Positions 5,819 through 10,241 of a stretch of DNA of 10,241 nt are shown piece after piece. Position 1 is the first letter of the stretch, and each line of letters starts with the position of its first letter. The stretch lies in the NCBI GenBank assembly GCA_017523605.1, contig JAFWVZ010000132.1, forward strand, positions 1-10,241, written 5' to 3'. The DNA comes from Bacillota bacterium. Lineage in GTDB: Bacteria; Bacillota; Clostridia; Peptostreptococcales; Anaerovoracaceae. The notes below the pieces were generated by a model. It had not been told where the DNA came from. It did no database searches and saw only the letters and a list, made by a program, of their open reading frames with translations. Both the position numbers and the translations under genes were made by a program.

Positions 5819-6802
5819 TTATGCTCTGCGATGCCGGTTTAGTTCGTCCTTTATGATGTTGACACGGCGGTCACGGCCTTCCTTAGCCGCAACCTTATCG
5901 ATGTCAACGGCTGCAGGTGCGATGGTCAGACCATGATCGAACCCATAGTATTTGATCGCATCTGCGACGTTTGCTCTAAGATCTTCTTCAGGGCAGTTCG
6001 GGTTACTGAGAACACCCTGAGAATCCAGGCCATATTCAAAGGACAAACGGCCGGCATATTTCTGTTTTATAGCGCGAAGGTCATTGACTTCCTGCGCCGG
6101 GAACCAACTGTCAATACCTATCTCCACATAGTCCGGTATTATGTCCTCGCATTTTCCGCAGGTGTGCTGCAGCGCGATGACTCCGGGAACGCTGTGGATC
6201 GCATCTATGATCCTCTTGTGATGAGGCTTGATCATTTTGCGGTACGCTGCCGGCGATATGAAAAGTCCTCTGGCGTGGGCGACGTCATCCTGATAATGGA
6301 TGACATCAGGATGGCTGTATTTATGAAGATGCATCATGTAGTCGACCTTAAAGTCGGCAATGGCAGAGAAGAATTCCTCGCAGCTCTCCGGATCCTCAAC
6401 AAGCGCGCAGCAGGCACCTTCATATCCCATCAGGCAGACCAGCCTGTCGAAAAGGCCGTTCAGATTTACCGCGAACCTGGCCATCTCGCTTGCATTTTCC
6501 GGTTCCATCTGCCGCTCCTGTTCTGCCCATTCCTCCCAAGGGAAACTGTCCAGATCCGGGATGTGAACAACGTTTTTCCACTCGGATATGTCATCAAGAA
6601 GGGGCGGAACACGGTTATCTACAGTTGAACCATCCCGAGTAGCAATATATGACACACCGAAGGCATCCTTACCGGAAACGCTGGGGATCTCGATAACTGT
6701 GTTGGCTATCATTCCGACAGGAAGCACCTCGTGCCACCTGAAGGGGACCCATTCGTGCTCCTGGCAGCGCAGTGCCGCCAGATAGTTTTCTTTCATGTTC
6801 AT
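5819..6802 (-). CDS. URO-D / MtaA-like methyltransferase family protein
   Basis: This 327-residue protein has the uroporphyrinogen-decarboxylase fold pattern. Members outside haem synthesis (MtaA, MtbA, CmuA, O-demethylases) move methyl groups between substrates, corrinoid proteins and thiols or folate. Visible family patterns are QDDVAHARGLFISP (about 171-184), the YRKMIKPHHK.I helix (about 187-198) and HTCG (213-216), whose His and Cys match the first two zinc ligands of MtaA-type enzymes. The third ligand Cys, in SPGC-like sequence near the C-terminus, is not seen; APAAVD occurs at about 295-300 instead. It lacks the N-terminal substrate-binding arginines expected of a true HemE and is flanked by two transporters, so haem synthesis is unlikely. 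An alternative GTG start at 6817 has no usable ribosome site. GAGG (complement of 6812-6815) is 9 nt before the ATG at 6802, though ATG 6796 is also possible. The substrate is unknown. Confidence 0.78.
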   Translation of the reverse strand: MNMKENYLAALRCQEHEWVPFRWHEVLPVGMIANTVIEIPSVSGKDAFGVSYIATRDGSTVDNRVPPLLDDISEWKNVVHIPDLDSFPWEEWAEQERQMEPENASEMARFAVNLNGLFDRLVCLMGYEGACCALVEDPESCEEFFSAIADFKVDYMMHLHKYSHPDVIHYQDDVAHARGLFISPAAYRKMIKPHHKRIIDAIHSVPGVIALQHTCGKCEDIIPDYVEIGIDSWFPAQEVNDLRAIKQKYAGRLSFEYGLDSQGVLSNPNCPEEDLRANVADAIKYYGFDHGLTIAPAAVDIDKVAAKEGRDRRVNIIKDELNRHRRA

Positions 6803-6835
6803 TATATTAAACCTCACACCTTACAGTAATAGTTT

Positions 6836-8107
6836 TTAGTTCTTCGCTCTATCCCAGAACTTTTGCGGAGTGATCTTGTATGCGATCAGGAAACCGATGC
6901 ACGGAATAATGATCAGGACCGCGTAAACAAAGTAGCAGCTGTTAAGCTCGATGCCTACGCCCTGGGTCAGGAGCTTAAGCAGAGGCGCAGCCAGGATCTG
7001 ACCAAATGTCTGGGCAGATACCAGCATGGCCTGGATGGAAGAGTAATCCTTCTTTCCAAACAGATCCACTGTTGCGGACTGGCTGTCGAGCGTAGCACGT
7101 ACCGCAGCGAAAGCGATAAAGAAAGTCGCAACATAGTATATCCAGGTAAACTTAAATGCGTTTGGCGCAAGTACGGCTACGACAAGGGTGCCGCAGAGGA
7201 CGAAGATACCTGTAACGACATAGTATCCGATAGGTCCGAACCATTTACGCACACGTGCGTTCTGGGTCATCAGGAATGCAGCGTAAAGCGCATATACGGT
7301 GTTGATCATGGCTGCCTGAAGTGTAGTCATTCCGCCGACTGTAGTAAGAAGCGTCTGCATGTACATGATCACACTGTAGTAGCCCATCATTCCGATGATG
7401 TTGAAAAGATAGATTATCCAAAGAGCCGGTTTACGCCTGGCCTCCGAAAGAGTAAGTCCGCTAACCTCTCCTGTTTCTACTTTTGCTTCAGGAACTGCTT
7501 CTTCACCGAAACCAAGAGGCTTCTGTCCCATGCTCGAGGGGGTGCTCCTGATAAGCAGGACGCAAAGGATTACCAGAACTCCAACGAGAACAGTAAAGAT
7601 CGTATAGATCTGACGATAAGTATGGGTCTCGCTTAAAACGCCTATTAAGGCCGTAAATCCTGCAGCACCGAGTCCGGAAGCCGCGGCAACATATCCTGTC
7701 ATCTGGGCACGCTTTTTTATGAACCAGCTGGCAACCAGCGCGGAACATGTTGCGATAGCGCCTACACCCTGGGCAAGACCTGCAAGTGAACCTGCAAGAT
7801 AGATCTGCCAATACTGCGTTGCTTTACTGAGAATGAATGAGTTCAGGATCATGCATACGGCTGCGACGCACATCAACGCGCGGGCCGGAACCTTCTTAAG
7901 CAGTATCGGCGTAACGAAAAAGCCAAGTACGGCGGAAACACCGGCGCAGAACGTAGTGTATAACGCTGCGTCTGCAAGCTGCATGTTGTTCTCCGCGACG
8001 ATCGATTTTAACATCGTCGGGAAACTGGCATTTGCGCCGAAGATCAAAAACAGAAAAACACAACAAACTACGACCATCCGATAGCCGCTGAATCGCTCTT
8101 CTTTCAT
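6836..8107 (-). CDS. MFS transporter, oxalate/monocarboxylate-type
   Basis: This 423-residue protein has about 12 hydrophobic segments in two halves, with a polar central loop near 190-220 (rich in Glu, Lys and Pro). The first half contains LAGSLAGLAQGVGAIATCSALVASWF-like sequence (small-residue-rich TM4 region, then WFIKKRAQMTG), a pattern shared with the oxalate:formate antiporter and monocarboxylate branches of the major facilitator superfamily. The motif A loop between TM2 and TM3 is degenerate. The start is ATG 8107: GGAGGT (complement of 8115-8120) lies 7 nt upstream, and the in-frame ATG at 8122 overlaps that ribosome site, so it is rejected. It is the first gene of the MFS, URO-D, DASS operon, 33 nt before the second, and follows a LysR-type regulator. 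It probably carries a small organic anion; direction and substrate are unknown. Confidence 0.82.
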   Translation of the reverse strand: MKEERFSGYRMVVVCCVFLFLIFGANASFPTMLKSIVAENNMQLADAALYTTFCAGVSAVLGFFVTPILLKKVPARALMCVAAVCMILNSFILSKATQYWQIYLAGSLAGLAQGVGAIATCSALVASWFIKKRAQMTGYVAAASGLGAAGFTALIGVLSETHTYRQIYTIFTVLVGVLVILCVLLIRSTPSSMGQKPLGFGEEAVPEAKVETGEVSGLTLSEARRKPALWIIYLFNIIGMMGYYSVIMYMQTLLTTVGGMTTLQAAMINTVYALYAAFLMTQNARVRKWFGPIGYYVVTGIFVLCGTLVVAVLAPNAFKFTWIYYVATFFIAFAAVRATLDSQSATVDLFGKKDYSSIQAMLVSAQTFGQILAAPLLKLLTQGVGIELNSCYFVYAVLIIIPCIGFLIAYKITPQKFWDRAKN

Positions 8108-8246
8108 TTGCTTTACCTCCATTATTCTTGTTATGTTGAGCTAATGCTTTTCCAAGCGACATAATCTTATCGTGTATTTGGAAGATGTAAGAAACTGCAT
8201 TTTTTTGTTGCATGTTTCACAACAGGTGTGGATAAACAAAATACAA
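8108..8246 (-). promoter_or_regulatory. Operon control region with LysR-type box
   Basis: On the - strand TGTTG, 9 bp, CAACA forms an exact inverted repeat (8206-8224 on the + strand) containing the T-N11-A pattern of LysR-type binding sites. A -10-like TAAGAT (complement of 8164-8169) lies about 49 bp downstream of its centre, placing the box near -60 as expected for a LysR activation site. No good -35 box is visible, which suits an activator-dependent promoter. The ribosome site of the MFS gene closes the region. Confidence 0.5.
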
Positions 8247-8273
8247 AAGGCCACAACCATTGGTTGTGGCCTT
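8247..8273 (-). terminator. Strong intrinsic terminator of the lysR-type gene
   Basis: AAGGCCACAACC (8247-8258) and GGTTGTGGCCTT (8262-8273) form a perfect 12-bp stem with a 3-nt loop. Read on the - strand it is followed by TTGTATTTTG, a T-rich tract. It lies 34 nt beyond the regulator's stop codon and so separates its transcript from the MFS operon. Confidence 0.85.
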
Positions 8274-8306
8274 CGTCCGGTCTTGTTTGTTATGATACGA
8301 TCCGTT

Positions 8307-9191
8307 TTACTGCGTGGCGAGAACAGCGTTCAGATATGACTGGATAACCTTCTCATTTGACCTGCTGCGCTTTACGAGGAAACCGATCTCAAACTGTGGA
8401 GAATCTTCCAGTGAACGCCAACATAGCAGATCATCGAACTTTGTTGGTGTCTGCCGCTTAACGGCACCTACAACTGCGAGATTCTTTGACTCATATACGG
8501 CCTTCATGACCATTTCGGGCGTTGGATATGTAGCTGTAAAGCGTGGATAATACCCGTGTTCTATGCTGATCTTCTTATAATGTCTCACAAAATTCGTAGT
8601 GTGTGAAATGCCTATCTGTCCCTCATTTGCGAGGTCATCTATCGTTATGTGCGCTTTTTTTTCGAGGTGATGTCCCTTAGCAAAAACAACCATCAGGCCG
8701 CACGAGTAGATCGGATGAAAGACGAACTCCCGGCCAACTTCCTCTCCGACCGGAACACAAACGATCGCAAGATCCGCGTTATCCCTTTTTACTTCATCCA
8801 CACAGCGGTCAACATCTGTGATGATATTGGCAAAAACACGAATGTTCCCGATCGTAGATAATAGTTCAGACTGAACGTTGCTTAGATACAATTCGTTCTC
8901 AACTGCGATTTGAATAGAAAACGCATTTTGGCCGAGGATCGTCTTTAGTAATTCGATATTCGAATCATAATTCTTTACCATAGCTTCGATGACCGGAATC
9001 ACCTGTTTCCCTATGTAGGTAAGCTCTGTTCCACTGGCACTGCGCTTAAAAAAACTTGTATTACACTCCTCTTCCAAAAGAGCAATCGATTTGCTTAATG
9101 CCTGTTGTGAGATGTGCAATTGTCTCGCAGCTGCGGTAATACTTTTTTCATGGACTACCGCAAGAATAATACGAAATTGCTCAATGTTCAT
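8307..9191 (-). CDS. LysR-type transcriptional regulator
   Basis: This 294-residue protein is of normal LysR length. The N-terminal winged helix-turn-helix (about 1-60) is clear: FRIILAVVHEKSITAAARQL, then HISQQALSKSIALLEEE, then LTYIG. A linker helix and a periplasmic-binding-like effector domain (about 90-290) follow. It is transcribed in the same direction as the transporter/URO-D operon and lies just upstream of it, with its own terminator and a LysR-type box between. This makes it the likely regulator of that operon, with the imported anion as a plausible effector. LysR genes more often sit divergent from their targets, so the arrangement is slightly unusual. Its base composition is visibly more AT-rich than metY or cysK. 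The ribosome site is weak (AGGCGG/GGTGAAG before the ATG). Confidence 0.92.
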   Translation of the reverse strand: MNIEQFRIILAVVHEKSITAAARQLHISQQALSKSIALLEEECNTSFFKRSASGTELTYIGKQVIPVIEAMVKNYDSNIELLKTILGQNAFSIQIAVENELYLSNVQSELLSTIGNIRVFANIITDVDRCVDEVKRDNADLAIVCVPVGEEVGREFVFHPIYSCGLMVVFAKGHHLEKKAHITIDDLANEGQIGISHTTNFVRHYKKISIEHGYYPRFTATYPTPEMVMKAVYESKNLAVVGAVKRQTPTKFDDLLCWRSLEDSPQFEIGFLVKRSRSNEKVIQSYLNAVLATQ

Positions 9192-9248
9192 TGCTTCACC
9201 GCCTGAAATAACTATCTTTGCTGACCTTGCTTGTGCAGCGATTCGAAA

Positions 9249-9291
9249 AAGACCGGCTCGTACTCGTTCCCTGAAGCATCCGCCGCTGGTC
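9249..9291 (-). terminator. Possible terminator after the 135-residue gene
   Basis: Read on the - strand, GACC and GGC (9291-9288, 9284-9282, split by a 3-nt bulge) can pair with GCCGGTC (9257-9251) across a loop of about 24 nt. A five-T run (complement of 9246-9250) follows. The stem begins at the gene's stop codon. The bulge and large loop make this tentative. Confidence 0.3.
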
Positions 9292-9698
9292 TACTCGGCT
9301 ATTCCGTTCTTTGCTTTCTCCGCCCACTCCTTGTAGATGCGGTCCAGTTCCTTCTTGTACTCCAGCTTAGCCTGCTCGGGCGTTAGAGCGCGCCAGCGCA
9401 TGGGCCTGTCGTACTCCTCCGTCACCCAGGTGGGCGCCAGCTGCTTTATCTGGCCGCCGGTAGCAGACACGGCAGTGCCGGACACTTCGTAGAAGCGGCT
9501 CCCCAGCATCTTTGCCAGCTCCAGCGGAAACACCGCCGCCGTAAACTCGTACTTGTAGCCCATGCCAACGGAAAACATTGCCCATGTGCCGTTTACCGTG
9601 GCTTCGTGTATCTTTATCTCTTCCGGCTCCGGGCCGAATCCGTAATAGCCTTTAAGGTTGTCGGCTATTATTCGCTGCATCGTTTCTTCTGTAAGCAT
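9291..9698 (-). CDS. Protein of unknown function, 135 residues
   Basis: I do not recognise a family. The protein is soluble-looking, with no signal peptide or long hydrophobic segment. It begins with an acidic helical stretch (LTEETMQRIIADNL), has a central part rich in aromatic and small residues (about 18-80, GYYGFGP, GMGYKYEF), and ends in a highly charged probable helix (about 105-135, with EYKKELDRIYKEWAEKAK). The start is placed at ATG 9698, because GGAG (complement of 9705-9708) is 6 nt upstream; the adjacent ATG 9701 is too close, and the TTG at 9710 overlaps the ribosome site. It begins 15 nt after the stop of the DUF4139-like gene, so the two are almost surely one operon and may act together. 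Its codon use (ATA, CTT, AAG) matches that gene and the sulfur block. Confidence 0.75.
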   Translation of the reverse strand: MLTEETMQRIIADNLKGYYGFGPEPEEIKIHEATVNGTWAMFSVGMGYKYEFTAAVFPLELAKMLGSRFYEVSGTAVSATGGQIKQLAPTWVTEEYDRPMRWRALTPEQAKLEYKKELDRIYKEWAEKAKNGIAE

Positions 9699-9713
9699 CA
9701 TCTTCTCCAAAAG

Positions 9714-10241
9714 CTACGCCGTAAAACCGCAGCTCGGGCACTTGCCGCCTTCCATTGCAGAGCCGCACTCCGGGCAGAACTTCTGCGAAGACACTCTTCT
9801 GCGCTCCTCGCTTATCTGCTTGTCCTTGGGACCGGCCACCTTGTAGCCTATGCGGAACACTTCCGTGCCGCCGGCAGGTACCTTTACGGTCTTGGTAAGC
9901 AGGCCGCTCTCCTTTGCAAGCTCCGCACCGGAGATCTCCAGTATGTCCACGGTGATGTCCTTGTTCTGCGACACCGGGATCTGATCCTTTATTACCACTT
10001 CCGCGTCCGCGGACGAATTGTTGCTTACGCGGGTCTCGTAGCCGTATTCCACTATGCGCTGAGCCTTAAGAAGTGCTGTGGAAGTCTTGCGGGCTGTCTG
10101 CTCGCGCTTTACGCTTATGCGCTCTTCCTTGCCAAGGGTTATCTCTATCTCTTCTCTGGTAAGATCCGGGTCCAGCCAGATCTTTCCGGTGTAGATGTCC
10201 TTGTAGTAGACGAACGGGTCGATCTCCGTGGTGACCGGAAG
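9714..10241 (-). CDS. DUF4139-like protein with C-terminal zinc ribbon (N-terminus outside window)
   Basis: The frame is open to the right edge, giving the last 175 residues. Residues about 1-140 match the DUF4139 pattern: PFVYYKDIYTGKIWL, TLGKEERISVKRE, then EYGYETRVSNNSSADAEVVIKD, QIPVSQNKDITVD, and a closing PAGGTEVFRIGYKVAGPK. These are beta-strand repeats, and family proteins usually begin with a partner domain (DUF4140) and a coiled coil. The tail holds CPEC...CPSC (Cys156, 159, 168, 171 of the visible part), a classic zinc ribbon, after a basic linker. The function of DUF4139 proteins is not established. A zinc ribbon argues for a cytoplasmic location of this end. The GTG at 10052 is internal, not a start, since conserved sequence extends upstream. 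The 135-residue unknown gene follows in the same operon. Confidence 0.75.
   Translation of the reverse strand, partial: LPVTTEIDPFVYYKDIYTGKIWLDPDLTREEIEITLGKEERISVKREQTARKTSTALLKAQRIVEYGYETRVSNNSSADAEVVIKDQIPVSQNKDITVDILEISGAELAKESGLLTKTVKVPAGGTEVFRIGYKVAGPKDKQISEERRRVSSQKFCPECGSAMEGGKCPSCGFTA

Noticed and set aside
5819..6802. True uroporphyrinogen decarboxylase HemE
   Set aside because: It carries the HTCG zinc-type motif of methyltransferase relatives, no typical HemE N-terminal motif is visible, and the neighbours are transporters rather than haem genes.

Overview
The window looks like part of the chromosome of an anaerobic Bacillota-type (Clostridia-like) bacterium of fairly high GC. 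The basis is indirect: a NifS-type cysteine desulfurase paired with a short NifU/IscU scaffold, strong AGGAG ribosome sites, frequent ATA isoleucine codons in GC-rich genes, and a cobamide-methyltransferase-like URO-D protein in a transporter operon. The exact genus cannot be read from this window.

Region 1 (1-4326, + strand) is a sulfur-handling block. It opens inside a cysteine desulfurase gene (5' end missing), followed by the Fe-S scaffold gene iscU. A near-consensus promoter follows, with a perfect 9-bp dyad laid over its -35 region. This promoter drives a roughly 260-nt leader ahead of metY (O-acetylhomoserine sulfhydrylase) and cysK (cysteine synthase). The leader encodes a 38-39 residue peptide with four Cys codons (two adjacent). 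It ends in a hairpin/T-tract terminator whose 5' arm is also perfectly complementary (10 bp) to a segment just downstream of the Cys-Cys codons. Two further hairpins complete a set of mutually exclusive structures. This reads as a classical ribosome-mediated transcription attenuator sensing cysteinyl-tRNA, and it is the most notable thing in the window. The genes fit together: metY and cysK assimilate sulfide into homocysteine and cysteine, and the desulfurase and scaffold use cysteine for Fe-S clusters. The block ends with a short tandem repeat and a terminator that looks bidirectional.

Region 2 (4341-9191, - strand) is an accessory-looking cassette. In transcription order it holds a LysR-type regulator with its own strong terminator, an intergenic region with a LysR-type inverted repeat, then a tight three-gene operon: MFS carboxylate-type transporter, URO-D/MtaA-like methyltransferase-family protein, and SLC13/DASS-type anion permease. 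Together they suggest uptake of an organic anion and methyl-group (or related) chemistry on it; the substrate cannot be told from sequence.

Region 3 (9291-10241, - strand) holds a 135-residue protein of unknown function. Just upstream of it in transcription lies the 3' part of a DUF4139-like protein ending in a four-cysteine zinc ribbon; that gene runs off the right edge of the window. Codon style here again resembles region 1.
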